From Marinicella marina (lineage in GTDB: Bacteria; Pseudomonadota; Gammaproteobacteria; Xanthomonadales; Marinicellaceae): 64,000 nt of DNA. Below the pieces are notes generated by a model. It had not been told where the DNA came from, ran no database searches, and worked only from the letters and a program-made list of their open reading frames with translations. The DNA lies in contig NZ_JASJNC010000005.1 of the NCBI RefSeq assembly GCF_030065545.1, positions 62,001-126,000 on the forward strand. Direction: 5' to 3'. Made by a program: the position numbers and the translations under genes. Each line of letters opens with the position of its first letter. Within the stretch, counting starts at the first letter, position 1. Positions 1-9,425 of the stretch are shown here, piece after piece.

Positions 1-2
1 AA

Positions 3-782
3 ATACAAGTGGCGCGGGCCATACGTGGGTTGCTGAAAGACAGTGAAATCGTGGTATCACATGAGGATTGTGATCGGGTACAGGACCCATATTGTCTGCG
101 TTGTCAGCCACAGGTGATGGGTGCGGTGTTAGATACCATCAATTATGTCGCTGATAAACTATTAATAGAAGCCAACGCTGCCACTGATAATCCATTGGTT
201 TTTGCAGAACAAGGAGATGTCTTATCGGGTGGTAACTTTCATGCCGAACCAGTGGCACTGGTGGCAGATTTCTTGGGCATTGGTTTGACCGACATGACCA
301 ACATGTCTGAGCGCCGCATGGCGATGCTGATTGACCCGGCCTTGAGTCGCTTACCGGCCTTTTTGGTGCCTGATTCAGGGGTCAATTCTGGTTTTATGAT
401 TGCGCATGTGACAGCGGCGGCTTTGGCCTCAGAAAATAAAACCCTGGCTCATCCGGCCAGTGTTGATACCATTCCCACATCAGCCAATCAAGAAGATCAC
501 GTCAGTATGGCCACTTTTGCTGGAAGGAAGTTAACCGATATGGCAGAAAATTCTGCTGCGGTTATCGGTATAGAAATGATGGGTGCTTGTCAAAGTATTG
601 ATTTTCATCGAGATTTAAAAACTTCAGAGGCACTTTTTGCGGTGTATCAAAAAGTCAGAGAGGACGTGGCTTTCTTGGACAAAGACCGGATGTTTGCACC
701 GGACATCAACCACATGCAGCAGTTGGTTTTATCAGGTGCATTGAATCAATTTATGCCGGCTTTATGTCCCTCTTTGAGTTAA
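3..782 (+). CDS. hutH: histidine ammonia-lyase, C-terminal part (cut by window edge)
   Basis: This is the C-terminal half of histidine ammonia-lyase (histidase), a cytosolic homotetramer that deaminates L-histidine to trans-urocanate, the first step of histidine degradation. The reading frame is open to the window edge, so the gene starts upstream. The GTG at 9 is internal, and the Ala-Ser-Gly segment that forms the MIO cofactor lies outside the window. Visible family blocks are [15 protein letters not shown] near the start, the N-A-A-T-D-N-P segment, and [12 protein letters not shown], whose glutamate and histidine lie in the active site. The 3' end overlaps hutG by 19 bp, so the two are translated from one message. 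The identification is firm; only the truncation limits it. Confidence 0.95.
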   Translation: MQVARAIRGLLKDSEIVVSHEDCDRVQDPYCLRCQPQVMGAVLDTINYVADKLLIEANAATDNPLVFAEQGDVLSGGNFHAEPVALVADFLGIGLTDMTNMSERRMAMLIDPALSRLPAFLVPDSGVNSGFMIAHVTAAALASENKTLAHPASVDTIPTSANQEDHVSMATFAGRKLTDMAENSAAVIGIEMMGACQSIDFHRDLKTSEALFAVYQKVREDVAFLDKDRMFAPDINHMQQLVLSGALNQFMPALCPSLS

Positions 783-1540
783 GACAAGAGACATCGCCCT
801 TGGTGATCAGTGTGCCGCACGATGGTGCTCAAATACCCGACGATATTGCAGCACTGATGAATCCGGCGGTGATGGGCTCAACTGACCGAGATTTATTGAT
901 CAACGAGGTGTTTGAATTTGAGGGGTTTAAATATTCAAAAATCAAAGCCAACTATGCACGCCATGTGATTGATTTGAATCGTCCGGCCAGTGGTGAGGCT
1001 TTGTATCATAACCAAGCAGAAACCGAGCTATGTCCTACCAGTACATTTGATTTTCAACCGATTTACAAACCAGGGCTTGAGCCTGATACTGAAGCTGTCA
1101 AATACCGCATAGAAAATTACTGGCAGCCTTATCATAACCAGTTAAAAAAGTTGATTGATCAAGCCCAACAGGCCTATGGTTTTTGTTTGTTGCTTGATGC
1201 GCACAGCATTGATGATGAAGTGCCGAGGTTTTTTGATGGTCGCTTGCCAGACATCAATGTGGGTTCCAACGCAGGCAACTCTTGTGGCGCAGCCATTGAG
1301 TCGCTTTTGATGCATCAATTGGCGACCCAAGAACATTACAGTTACATCAATAATGGCCGATTCAAGGGTGGTTTTATCACTCGCCATTACGGCCAACCAG
1401 AAAGAGGTGTGCATGCCATTCAGTTGGAGCATGCCAAAAGTGCCTACCTGCATAAGAGCCAGTTCAGTGGTAATAAAACCCACAAATTACGTCAATTCTG
1501 GCAAGATTTGATAGCGGTGCTGTTAAAAAGCCTGAATTAA
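764..1540 (+). CDS. hutG: N-formylglutamate amidohydrolase
   Basis: Hydrolyses N-formyl-L-glutamate to glutamate and formate, the last step of the five-step histidine pathway that runs through N-formylglutamate. The 258-residue length is normal for the family. The expected metal and substrate blocks are present: SVPHDG at residues 16-21, DLNR near residue 70, DAHS at 145-148, and a GGFITRHYG block in the C-terminal third. The ATG at 764 lies inside the end of hutH (19-bp overlap in another frame), as expected for translational coupling in a hut operon. Finding hutG here means this organism uses the formiminoglutamate deiminase route (HutF then HutG) rather than direct formiminoglutamase; that is inferred from the family. 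Confidence 0.92.
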   Translation: MSLFELRQETSPLVISVPHDGAQIPDDIAALMNPAVMGSTDRDLLINEVFEFEGFKYSKIKANYARHVIDLNRPASGEALYHNQAETELCPTSTFDFQPIYKPGLEPDTEAVKYRIENYWQPYHNQLKKLIDQAQQAYGFCLLLDAHSIDDEVPRFFDGRLPDINVGSNAGNSCGAAIESLLMHQLATQEHYSYINNGRFKGGFITRHYGQPERGVHAIQLEHAKSAYLHKSQFSGNKTHKLRQFWQDLIAVLLKSLN

Positions 1541-1639
1541 TGTTAACTACATAGCAAAAAGCAGAAAGTGGTGTAACAATGCATGCAAAAGCATTTAGAA
1601 TGTTTAACCAATGAAATTAAAGACATTCTGGTGAAAACA

Positions 1640-3052
1640 ATGAACACATTAAAATCAATGCTGTGCTTATCGACCCTCATTTTAATGACTGCAGCGATGG
1701 CTGCTGAGGATTCAGTTGAAGGTGTTTTGATCTTTGAGTATGGGGACACTTTTGATGCCACCCAAGCCCCGCATCAAAACTTTTACTTACAAACTGAAAA
1801 AGCAATCATCAAACTGGATGCCAGCGCGGCTTTCAAATCACGCCTGCCGATTGACGCTTGGTCTGGTAAACGTGTTTCTGTTAAATTCAAAAACCAATTG
1901 GCCACAAATCTGGGTCGTTCAATCCAAGCCATTGAATTGATAGAAGGAGAGGCTATGCGTGGCGGTGGTATTTCAGGGCCACAAAAATGGGTGTCTTTTT
2001 TATGCAAGTTCAATGATGTTGCTACTGAGCCGGAAAACGAAGCGTATTTTGATAATATGTATGCCAACACGCCAGCTGGTTTAGACCATTACTGGCGTGA
2101 AGTTTCCTATAACAACGCCAATGTGGCCGGGTCGGTGGCTTTTGATTGGGTGGACTTGCCCGGTACCCACACCAGTTATGTTCCCACTCCTGGCTCGGGA
2201 ACAGATGCTGATTTGAACTTGTTGTTTGATGACTGCACCGACACAGCCATCAGTACCTATGGAGGTTTGGATATCAATGATGATTTTGTTGGCATCAATA
2301 TGATGTTCAATGAATCATTGGATTGCTGTGCTTGGGGTGGTGGGCGTTACACTTCACTGGATGGCGGCCCATCGAAATTGTGGCGTGTGACCTGGAATCC
2401 ACCTTGGGCTTTCAGAAGTATTGGGGTGATTGCGCATGAAATGGGACATGGTTTTGGTTTACCTCACGCCAATAATTCTGACGGTGACAGCAATCCCTAT
2501 GACAGCCCATGGGATGTGATGAGTTCAGCCACAGGCTATGCTGTGAATGATGGGGTGTATGGCAGATTGGGCAAGCACATCAATATGGAATTCAAACAGC
2601 GACTTGAATGGGTGACTGATGGTGATGGCTTTATCGCTGATGAGAATACCGACAATGAGGAGGTTTTTATTAATTATTCATCGCGCCCCACTACCATGGT
2701 CAATGGTGTCAGATTTGCGCGCATACCGGCCAGCAATAATACCTATTACATGGTTGAGGTGCGCAAAGCAGAGGGTAACTATGAATCCAACATCGTAGAT
2801 ACCGCCGTCATCATTCATAATGTGGCGAATTGTAGATCAGAGCCACCTTGGGTGGTTGATGGTGATACGCCTGCAGCTGACTATGCCGATACTGAAGGCG
2901 TGTTGTGGCGCACTGGGGAAGTTTTCGTGGATCCAATTGATGATTTCAGCGTGACCATTTTGAATGAATTCGAAAACGGTTTTACTGTCAATTTGTCGGC
3001 TTCACAAGATTTAATCAATCGCAGCACTTTTGAAAACACTGGATGCCTTTAA
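1640..3052 (+). CDS. secreted zinc metalloprotease of the metzincin type (M6/M11-like)
   Basis: Probable exported protease of 470 residues. The frame is open from 1583, but the ATG at 1640 is preferred because it gives a clean Sec signal peptide (basic MNTLK start, hydrophobic core, cleavage after ...AAMA). The zinc site is HEMGHGFGLPH at residues 266-276, the metzincin pattern HExxHxxGxxH, so H266, H270 and H276 bind zinc and E267 is the catalytic base. A W-D-V-M-S segment about 25 residues later fits the Met-turn. Sequence around the site resembles M11 gametolysin-like or M6-like enzymes, but the exact family is unsure. Several cysteines suggest disulfides. It stands alone between hutG and the isocitrate dehydrogenase gene. 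The substrate is unknown. Confidence 0.8.
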   Translation: MNTLKSMLCLSTLILMTAAMAAEDSVEGVLIFEYGDTFDATQAPHQNFYLQTEKAIIKLDASAAFKSRLPIDAWSGKRVSVKFKNQLATNLGRSIQAIELIEGEAMRGGGISGPQKWVSFLCKFNDVATEPENEAYFDNMYANTPAGLDHYWREVSYNNANVAGSVAFDWVDLPGTHTSYVPTPGSGTDADLNLLFDDCTDTAISTYGGLDINDDFVGINMMFNESLDCCAWGGGRYTSLDGGPSKLWRVTWNPPWAFRSIGVIAHEMGHGFGLPHANNSDGDSNPYDSPWDVMSSATGYAVNDGVYGRLGKHINMEFKQRLEWVTDGDGFIADENTDNEEVFINYSSRPTTMVNGVRFARIPASNNTYYMVEVRKAEGNYESNIVDTAVIIHNVANCRSEPPWVVDGDTPAADYADTEGVLWRTGEVFVDPIDDFSVTILNEFENGFTVNLSASQDLINRSTFENTGCL

Positions 3053-3136
3053 ACCAAGCGTAGCATCATGAAAATGCGACGATAAAAGTGAATGCAACAT
3101 CACGACTATATATTCACTGAACTTATATGATCTATT

Positions 3137-3145
3137 TGTTATAAT
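3137..3145 (+). promoter_or_regulatory. extended -10 promoter upstream of isocitrate dehydrogenase
   Basis: TGTTATAAT matches a sigma70 extended -10 (TG-n-TATAAT) exactly, 63 bases before the isocitrate dehydrogenase ATG. A weak -35 (CTGAAC at 3117-3122, 17-base spacer) is consistent with an extended -10 promoter, which needs less -35 contact. Read from sequence only. Confidence 0.5.
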
Positions 3146-3207
3146 CCGCGCCAGAAATTAAGCCATGAACCATCACAGTTTATGGCTTTCACTTATTTGG
3201 AGCGGAC

Positions 3208-5430
3208 ATGACTAAACAAACCATCATTTATACCATCACTGATGAGGCGCCGGCGTTGGCGACTTATTCTTTTTTGCCAATTGTACAAAAATTTGCTGCG
3301 CAAGCTGAGGTTGAGGTTGAAACCAAGGACATTTCACTGGCCAGTCGCGTGTTGGCACAATTTTCAGATCGCCTGAGTGCTGATCAACAGCACCAAGATG
3401 CCTTGGCTGAGTTAGGAGAATTGGCCAAGACGCCAGAGGCCAACATCATCAAGCTGCCCAATATTTCTGCTTCAGTGCCCCAGCTCAATGCGGCCATCAA
3501 AGAATTACAGGAGAAAGGCTACGACATTCCTGATTACCCCGAAGAGGCTGAAACAGCTGAGCAAAAAGACATCCAAAGCAGGTATGCCAAAGTTTTGGGC
3601 AGTGCGGTTAATCCAGTTTTACGCGAAGGTAATTCAGACCGCAGAGTGGCTGCGGCAGTCAAAGCCTATGCCAAACAAAACCCACACCGCTTGGGCGAGA
3701 TTTCAGCTGATTCCAAAACCCATGTGGCACATATGGATGCCAATGACTTTTATGGCAGCGAGCAGTCATATGTCATGCCAGCAGCGGATGAGGTGCGAAT
3801 TGAGCACGTTGATGAAGCTGGAGAAGTGACAGTGATGAAATCTGGTTTGCAGATGCAGGCCAAAGAGGTTATTGACTCATCACGAATGAGCAAGGCGGCA
3901 CTGCGCAAGTTTTTCAGTAAAGAAATTAAAGAAGCCAAAAAATCAGGGGTTTTACTCTCGTTACATTTAAAAGCCACCATGATGAAAGTGTCAGATCCCA
4001 TCATGTTCGGTCATGCCGTTGAAGTATATTATGAGGATGTATTTAAAAAACATGCTGACTTATTTGCTGAATTAGGCGTGGAAGTAGACAACGGTATTGG
4101 TAATGTTTACAACAAAATTCAGGACTTGCCAAAAGCCAAACAAGCTGAAATTGAGGCAGACATTGCTGCTGTGTATGAGTCTCAACCTGCTTTAGCCATG
4201 GTTGACTCAGACAAAGGCATCACCAATCTGCATGTGCCCAATAATGTAATCATTGATGCATCCATGCCAGCGGCAATTAAGTCATCGGCCAAAATGTGGA
4301 ATGCCGATGGCCAGTTGCAAGACACCAAAGCCATCATTCCAGATCGTTCTTATGCCGGCATTTATCAAGAAATCATCGAGTACTGCCAAGAGCATGGTGC
4401 TTTTGATGTGGTGACCATGGGCAATGTCTGTAATGTCGGCCTGATGGCGCAAAAAGCCGAAGAGTATGGTTCGCACGACAAGACTTTTGAAATCGAAAAG
4501 GCCGGTATGATGCGTGTGGTTAATTCATCAGGTGAAATCCTGATGCAACATGATGTTGAGGTGGGCGACATTTGGCGTGCTTGTCAAACCAAAGACTTAC
4601 CGATTCGTGATTGGGTTAAGTTGGCTGTGACACGTGCCAGAAACACCGGTGATGCGGCCATTTTCTGGTTGGATGAAAACCGTGCACATGACCGAAACTT
4701 GATTGAGAAAGTCGAGACCTATCTGGCCGATCATGACACCACTGATTTAGAAATAAAGATCATGAACCCCAGAGCAGCGATGCGTTACACTTGTGAGCGG
4801 GTCACCGCTGGTCTCAATACCATTTCGGTCACTGGTAATGTGTTGCGTGATTACTTAACTGACCTGTTTCCTATTTTGGAATTAGGAACCAGCGCCAAAA
4901 TGTTATCTATTGTGCCTTTGTTGGCCGGCGGCGGTTTATTTGAGACTGGGGCCGGCGGATCTGCACCGAAACATGTGCAGCAGTTTGTCGAAGAAGGGCA
5001 TTTGCGTTGGGATTCTTTGGGAGAGTTTTTGGCTTTGGCGGTTTCTCTAGAAGACATTGCTGAAAAGACCAACAACACCCAAGCCAAGATATTGGCTGAG
5101 GCTTTGGATGATGCCAACGAAAGGTATTTGTCACACAACAAATCACCTTCGAGAAAAGTCAATGAGTTGGATAACAGGGGTTCGCAATATTACTTGGCTA
5201 AGTACTGGGCCAAAGCGCTTTCCAGACAAGATGATGATGCGGCTCTGAAAGCTAAATTCACTGAAGTTTTCAATTTGTTGCAAGGCAATGAAGCCAGTAT
5301 TCTTGATGAGTTATTGGCAGCGCAAGGTGCTGCTGTTGAGATTGGTGGTTATTATGAGCCAAACGATCAAATGGCTGAGGCCGCCATGCGTCCCAGCGAT
5401 ACTTTGAATAACATCATTAATTCATTGTAA
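3208..5430 (+). CDS. icd: NADP-dependent isocitrate dehydrogenase, monomeric type
   Basis: Oxidatively decarboxylates isocitrate to 2-oxoglutarate with reduction of NADP+ in the TCA cycle. The 740-residue length and the start ([20 protein letters not shown]) identify the large monomeric IDH-II class found in Azotobacter, Vibrio and Corynebacterium, unrelated in length to the ~420-residue dimeric form. Family blocks include D-R-S-Y-A-G-I-Y-Q and the glycine-rich [18 protein letters not shown] segment. The start has a GGAG ribosome site about 6 bases upstream. It is a single-gene unit with its own promoter (3137-3145) and a strong terminator (5441-5484). Confidence 0.95.
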   Translation: MTKQTIIYTITDEAPALATYSFLPIVQKFAAQAEVEVETKDISLASRVLAQFSDRLSADQQHQDALAELGELAKTPEANIIKLPNISASVPQLNAAIKELQEKGYDIPDYPEEAETAEQKDIQSRYAKVLGSAVNPVLREGNSDRRVAAAVKAYAKQNPHRLGEISADSKTHVAHMDANDFYGSEQSYVMPAADEVRIEHVDEAGEVTVMKSGLQMQAKEVIDSSRMSKAALRKFFSKEIKEAKKSGVLLSLHLKATMMKVSDPIMFGHAVEVYYEDVFKKHADLFAELGVEVDNGIGNVYNKIQDLPKAKQAEIEADIAAVYESQPALAMVDSDKGITNLHVPNNVIIDASMPAAIKSSAKMWNADGQLQDTKAIIPDRSYAGIYQEIIEYCQEHGAFDVVTMGNVCNVGLMAQKAEEYGSHDKTFEIEKAGMMRVVNSSGEILMQHDVEVGDIWRACQTKDLPIRDWVKLAVTRARNTGDAAIFWLDENRAHDRNLIEKVETYLADHDTTDLEIKIMNPRAAMRYTCERVTAGLNTISVTGNVLRDYLTDLFPILELGTSAKMLSIVPLLAGGGLFETGAGGSAPKHVQQFVEEGHLRWDSLGEFLALAVSLEDIAEKTNNTQAKILAEALDDANERYLSHNKSPSRKVNELDNRGSQYYLAKYWAKALSRQDDDAALKAKFTEVFNLLQGNEASILDELLAAQGAAVEIGGYYEPNDQMAEAAMRPSDTLNNIINSL

Positions 5431-5440
5431 TAAGATATTG

Positions 5441-5484
5441 ACCACCGCCCTAAATTGATTGGGTTTGGGGTGGTGGTTGTTTTT
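5441..5484 (+). terminator. rho-independent terminator of isocitrate dehydrogenase
   Basis: A 14-base stem (5441-5454 with 5464-5477, two G-T pairs, core ACCACCGCCC/GGGTGGTGGT) with a 9-base loop is followed by a T-rich run from 5478. It ends at the stop codon of the convergent GGDEF gene. Confidence 0.85.
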
Positions 5485-7393
5485 ATTGGCACTCAAACCC
5501 GTCATTGGCCAAAGCTGTTTGATTCTTATCGCCATGTTTGACAGCATACATCGCCAAGTCCGCTGCTTTGATACTTTCCCTCAAGTCATCTGTACTGCGA
5601 TGTGTTGCTATGCCAGCAGAGAAGCCCATCATCTGATTCAGTTTTCCGCTGTTATTTTTGATGTCGATTTTTTGGTAGGCAGATCTGAGCTGGTCGATGA
5701 TGACATGGGCTTTTTCAACGTCTGTATCGGGTAGTGCTAACAAAAATTCCTCGCCACCAATGCGTCCGCAAAGTTGAGGTGGTTGAATCATTTGCTGACA
5801 CAAAGCGCCCATTTTTTCTAACACACAATCGCCGGCGTCATGTCCCAAAACATCATTGATGGTTTTAAAATTATCCAGATCAATCATAACAATCAACATC
5901 TGTTCATTTGGGTGTAAAGACAGGCTCATCGTATTGAGGCACTTAAGTGTATACGAACGGTTGGGTAATTTTGTCAACGAATCAAAATTGGCCAACTGGT
6001 ACAATTTACGTTTTTGTTGTTTGTTTTGAATATAAGTCACACTTAAAATCAGCACGATGATAGCTGCAGTGATTAAGCTTATCAATAATATTTGTTTGGC
6101 TTGAGTTTCCTTCAGCAGCAATAGTTTTTGGTTGGCATTTTCCTGTGCCAACAACAGATTGGTTTGCTCTTTTTTTTGTAATTCAAACTGAGTTCTTAAT
6201 TGGTGCAGTGCTTGGGTGCTTTGTGAAGAAAGTAAGCGCTGTCTATCACGACCAATCTGCAAGAGTTTTTCATAGGCTTGTTGGTGTAATCCTTTTGCCG
6301 CCATCAGTCGGGTTTCTAATTCAGTCAAGGCGAGTGCTTGGATGGGCATTCTTTCATGGTTCAGATATTCTTGAGCCTTTTGGTGATATTCATAGGCATC
6401 ATTGATGTTATTTTGTTTAAGTTTCAACACACTCATGGTCTTATGTGTATCAAACAACATCAACTTGTTTTCACTTTCAATAAATAACTTGATGGCCTCA
6501 CTCAACATATCATTTGCCACTTCAAAATCTTGTTTTTCGATGTAAAGCGGTGCCAATTCTTTTAAGGCGTACGCCACGCCTTGTTGGTCATTTATGGCTC
6601 TGGAAATGGACAAAGCTTCATCCAATTGAGTTGTGCCCAAATCAACGTTTCCTATATTTTTATTGGCGCGACCGAGTCCATAAAGGCCTATGGACAGTTC
6701 CAGTGGATTTTTTAGTTGGCGGTGGTAGTCAACTGATTCTTCGAAAAACGGGATGGCAAGATCATATTCTCTGCGGTACTCATAAACCAAGGCCACGCTG
6801 CTGGCAATCGCACTGCGGGTGTTGGCAGTGCCTGTTTCGGGTGCGGTGTTGTAGGCTTGCATGAAGGCATTCAAAGCATCGACGTAATTGCCCAGGGTAT
6901 TTTCTATGTAGCCCAGGCCCAGCAATGCGTCAATATAAAGGATTTCATCATTTTTTTTGGCCCAAGCAACAACTTGTTTGACCAGAGGTAGTGCTTCTTT
7001 GGCCATGCCGCTGATTTCCATCGCTTGAGATTTGACCATTAATATTTGGTGATACAGCCATTGTGGTTCTTTAGCTGTTATGTGGCTCATTGCTGTGTTG
7101 GCTGACTCCAAGGCTTTGGTGGGGTAAACCAAACTGATATAGGCGCGGCTGAGGGTGTTGAAGTGTATGGCTTTGATAATCGGCGGTTCATTGGCAACAT
7201 CCTTTGCCAGCAGCTGAGCCAGAGCAGTTTGTGGTTGGTTGCTGATTAACTGATCTAAGCGTTGGTAATCATCGGGTATAACTTGACTTACTGCTGCATT
7301 TTGAGCAAAGGATTGGCTGGTCAGCAACAACAGCACCACCATGTATGTGCTGAGGAGGGGTATTAAGGTTGCCTGAAGTTTGCTCATCAACAA
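5483..7393 (-). CDS. TPR sensor protein with C-terminal GGDEF (diguanylate cyclase) domain
   Basis: Predicted membrane diguanylate cyclase, 636 residues. An N-terminal signal segment (hydrophobic stretch ending S-Q-S-F-A-Q) is followed by about 390 residues of helical tetratricopeptide-type repeats that would lie in the periplasm. A short coiled coil rich in Gln, Lys and Leu and one membrane helix near residues 428-450 come next. A cytoplasmic GGDEF domain carries the active-site GGEEF at 546-550, so cyclic di-GMP synthesis should be possible. The five residues before the motif do not contain the RxxD inhibitory site, so classical product inhibition is probably absent. The architecture is common among marine gammaproteobacteria; the ligand sensed by the TPRs is unknown. 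Convergent with isocitrate dehydrogenase. Confidence 0.85.
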   Translation of the reverse strand: MLMSKLQATLIPLLSTYMVVLLLLTSQSFAQNAAVSQVIPDDYQRLDQLISNQPQTALAQLLAKDVANEPPIIKAIHFNTLSRAYISLVYPTKALESANTAMSHITAKEPQWLYHQILMVKSQAMEISGMAKEALPLVKQVVAWAKKNDEILYIDALLGLGYIENTLGNYVDALNAFMQAYNTAPETGTANTRSAIASSVALVYEYRREYDLAIPFFEESVDYHRQLKNPLELSIGLYGLGRANKNIGNVDLGTTQLDEALSISRAINDQQGVAYALKELAPLYIEKQDFEVANDMLSEAIKLFIESENKLMLFDTHKTMSVLKLKQNNINDAYEYHQKAQEYLNHERMPIQALALTELETRLMAAKGLHQQAYEKLLQIGRDRQRLLSSQSTQALHQLRTQFELQKKEQTNLLLAQENANQKLLLLKETQAKQILLISLITAAIIVLILSVTYIQNKQQKRKLYQLANFDSLTKLPNRSYTLKCLNTMSLSLHPNEQMLIVMIDLDNFKTINDVLGHDAGDCVLEKMGALCQQMIQPPQLCGRIGGEEFLLALPDTDVEKAHVIIDQLRSAYQKIDIKNNSGKLNQMMGFSAGIATHRSTDDLRESIKAADLAMYAVKHGDKNQTALANDGFECQ

Positions 7394-7715
7394 GGATTGT
7401 AACTTATCAACGCACCAGCAACAACTGACATTGCTGAGCCTTGACTGTTGTTGAGAGCCTTTGGGGCTGATTGTTGTTTGTTGATAAAAAAGTGCGTTTT
7501 GATGACTGAATTGGCATAAAATCCCAGCGTTTTTTGCTGGCTATTGTATTGTTGTTGTAGTGGCTTGCTTGAACGCTTGATTTGACCGGATCTGCTTCCT
7601 TCACCGCTTTTTAACTCCTCAACATGTAGCCATATAAATCAATAACTTACGGCGACTTATTAATGTAAAATGTTTTATAAGTTGTTGATACTACTCACTT
7701 TTTTACATTTGTAAC
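7394..7715. other. intergenic region between GGDEF gene and mraZ, no gene seen
   Basis: About 320 bases with no supported gene. The only open frame (7407-7604, minus) has low-complexity composition and no ribosome site. The region should hold the minus-strand promoter of the GGDEF gene, but no convincing boxes were found. Confidence 0.5.
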
Positions 7716-7789
7716 TTGACTTGCATGGGATTTCGACATAAAGTGCATATTTGTGGAGTAAAGTAGTATTTTTGTGGGATATTGTAGTG
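7716..7789 (+). promoter_or_regulatory. mraZ (dcw) promoter with possible MraZ-binding repeats
   Basis: TTGACT (7716-7721) and TAAAGT (7739-7744) are 17 bases apart and could form the dcw promoter. MraZ is known to repress its own operon through TGGGN repeats at about 10-base spacing. Here TGGGA occurs at 7726 and 7775, TGGAG at 7754, and weaker TAGT. copies at 7764 and 7785. The segments GTGGAGTAAAGTAGT and GTGGGATATTGTAGT form an imperfect direct repeat 21 bases apart. The match is degenerate, so this is a suggestion. Confidence 0.4.
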
Positions 7790-8236
7790 TTTTACGGTGA
7801 AATTGCGTTAAATTTAGATGTAAAAGGCCGGTTGGCGATACCTTCTATGTATCGTGAACCGATCAGTGACGTCTGCGATAACCGTTTGGTATTGACCTAC
7901 AATGCCTATGAGAACGACTCACTTTGGTTGTACCCGCAACACGAATGGGAACAGGTTCGTGATGCTGTGATGGCTTTGAGTACGTTCGACCCAATGCATC
8001 GGGCTTTACAGCGCCGACTGGTGGGTAGTGCTTACCATGTTGTTCCAGACAAAGGCTCACGTATTTTATTGCCCATCACTTTGCGTCAAGTAGCATCAAT
8101 GGAAAAGCGTGTGGTGATGCTGGGTTTGGGAAGCAAGTTTGAAATCTGGAATGAGGATGCGCTGCAAAAGACCCGTCACGAGGTCCCAGCCATGAATGGC
8201 GAGGTTTCAGATGCCATGAAATCATTGGTGTTGTGA
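7787..8236 (+). CDS. mraZ: transcriptional regulator MraZ
   Basis: First gene of the division and cell-wall cluster. MraZ is a ring-forming DNA-binding protein related to AbrB/SpoVT and represses the dcw operon. The frame is open from TTG 7751, but the GTG at 7787 gives the normal family start (FYGEIALNLDVKGRLAIP) and about 149 residues, with GGGA seven bases upstream as ribosome site. Two SpoVT-AbrB halves are visible: D-V-K-G-R-L-A-I-P near the start and D-K-G-S-R-I-L-L-P near residue 87. These match the conserved D-x-K-G-R-hydrophobic-P pattern, although the second has S-R in place of G-R. The stop overlaps the rsmH start (TGATG). Confidence 0.92.
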   Translation: MFYGEIALNLDVKGRLAIPSMYREPISDVCDNRLVLTYNAYENDSLWLYPQHEWEQVRDAVMALSTFDPMHRALQRRLVGSAYHVVPDKGSRILLPITLRQVASMEKRVVMLGLGSKFEIWNEDALQKTRHEVPAMNGEVSDAMKSLVL

Positions 8237-9159
8237 TGGAACAAGCTTTGCACCAGACTGTTCTACTTAATCAAGCAGTAGAAGCCCTCGCTGTGAAATC
8301 TGATGGTCATTACATTGATGCCACATTCGGAAGAGGTGGTCACAGCAGATTGATTCTCGAACGACTAGGTCCTGACGGTACATTAACTGTGGTTGATTGT
8401 GATCCTGAGGCCATTGAGTTTGCCAAGCGTTTACAGCAAGCAGATCCAAGGGTCAGTGTTGAAGTGGGTTTTTTTGAAACCGTTATGCAGGATTTACTAG
8501 AAGAGGGTGCGCACTTTGATGGTGTGCTATTTGACTTTGGTGTTTCCTCGCCGCAACTCGATCAGGCTGAACGTGGTTTCAGCTTTCAGCAGGATGGCCC
8601 ATTGGATATGCGCATGAACAATGCGGCAGGGTTGAGCGCTGCACAATGGCTTAATTCGGCCACTGCTGATGAAATGAAACGGGTGTTTTGGCGATATGCT
8701 GAAGAAAAAAATGCCGGACGCATCGCCAGAAAAATTGTTGAGGCCAGGGAAGAGAAGCCCTTAGCGACCACATTTGACTTGGTTGATGTGGTGAAAACTG
8801 TCAACAAACCCAACTACAAAATCAAAAAGCATCCAGCAACCCGAGTGTTTCAAGCCGTCAGAATTTTCATCAACGATGAGTTAGGGCAGGTTGAACGGGT
8901 TTTGCCGGTTGCATTGAAGCTTCTTAATAAAAGTGGGCGCTTGGTGGTGATTAGCTTCCATTCGTTAGAAGATCGACTGGTGAAACGTTTCATGCGTGAT
9001 GCATCGCAGCCACCAAAGGTTGACAGGCGCATGCCAGTCATTCCAGATGATGCCAAACAGCCTGAGCTTAAATTAATTACCAAGCCCATTAAGGCGGTTG
9101 ACCATGATGAGAATGTGAGGGCACGAAGTGCCATCATGAGGGTGGCAGAAAAACTATGA
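8236..9159 (+). CDS. rsmH: 16S rRNA (cytosine-1402 N4) methyltransferase RsmH
   Basis: SAM-dependent enzyme (formerly MraW) that methylates N4 of C1402 in 16S rRNA. It is 307 residues from the ATG at 8236, which shares its A with the mraZ stop; a GTG three bases earlier is possible. The Rossmann methyltransferase start is visible as Y-I-D-A-T-F-G-R-G-G-H-S, followed by DFGVSSPQLD, RGFSF and the C-terminal ISFHSLEDR-x-VK block typical of RsmH. The order mraZ-rsmH-ftsL is the usual one. Confidence 0.96.
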   Translation: MEQALHQTVLLNQAVEALAVKSDGHYIDATFGRGGHSRLILERLGPDGTLTVVDCDPEAIEFAKRLQQADPRVSVEVGFFETVMQDLLEEGAHFDGVLFDFGVSSPQLDQAERGFSFQQDGPLDMRMNNAAGLSAAQWLNSATADEMKRVFWRYAEEKNAGRIARKIVEAREEKPLATTFDLVDVVKTVNKPNYKIKKHPATRVFQAVRIFINDELGQVERVLPVALKLLNKSGRLVVISFHSLEDRLVKRFMRDASQPPKVDRRMPVIPDDAKQPELKLITKPIKAVDHDENVRARSAIMRVAEKL

Positions 9160-9425
9160 ATTGGCACAGTGGCATAACCGTGGTTTTGGCAGTGATACTG
9201 ATTGCTGTTTTGGTTAATTATGTTTTTTTCCAGAACGAGACGCGCAAATTGTTTGCTGCTTCTCAAGCCATTGAAAAAGAAAAGCTAGAGTTGAACTCTG
9301 AATTTGCCAGGTTGCAGTTAGAGAAATCCACGTTGGTGGCGAATAACCGCATTGAGCAGGTTGCCAGAGATCAATTGAACATGAAATTGCCAGAAGATGA
9401 ACAGGTTTTGGTCATAGTGCGATGA
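9156..9425 (+). CDS. ftsL: cell division protein FtsL
   Basis: Small bitopic divisome protein of 89 residues that forms the FtsQ-FtsL-FtsB complex and activates FtsWI. It has a short cytoplasmic start, one membrane helix (about residues 5-24, rich in Val, Ile, Leu), then a periplasmic coiled coil with heptad Leu and Glu and a C-terminal V-A-R-D-Q-L-N-M segment. Sequence identity in this family is low, so position (ATGA overlaps with both rsmH and ftsI) and topology carry the call. Confidence 0.9.
   Translation: MNWHSGITVVLAVILIAVLVNYVFFQNETRKLFAASQAIEKEKLELNSEFARLQLEKSTLVANNRIEQVARDQLNMKLPEDEQVLVIVR

Noticed and set aside
7407-7604. 65-residue minus-strand frame upstream of the GGDEF gene
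   Set aside because: Repetitive Gln/Ser/Asn composition, no ribosome site and no resemblance to a known family.
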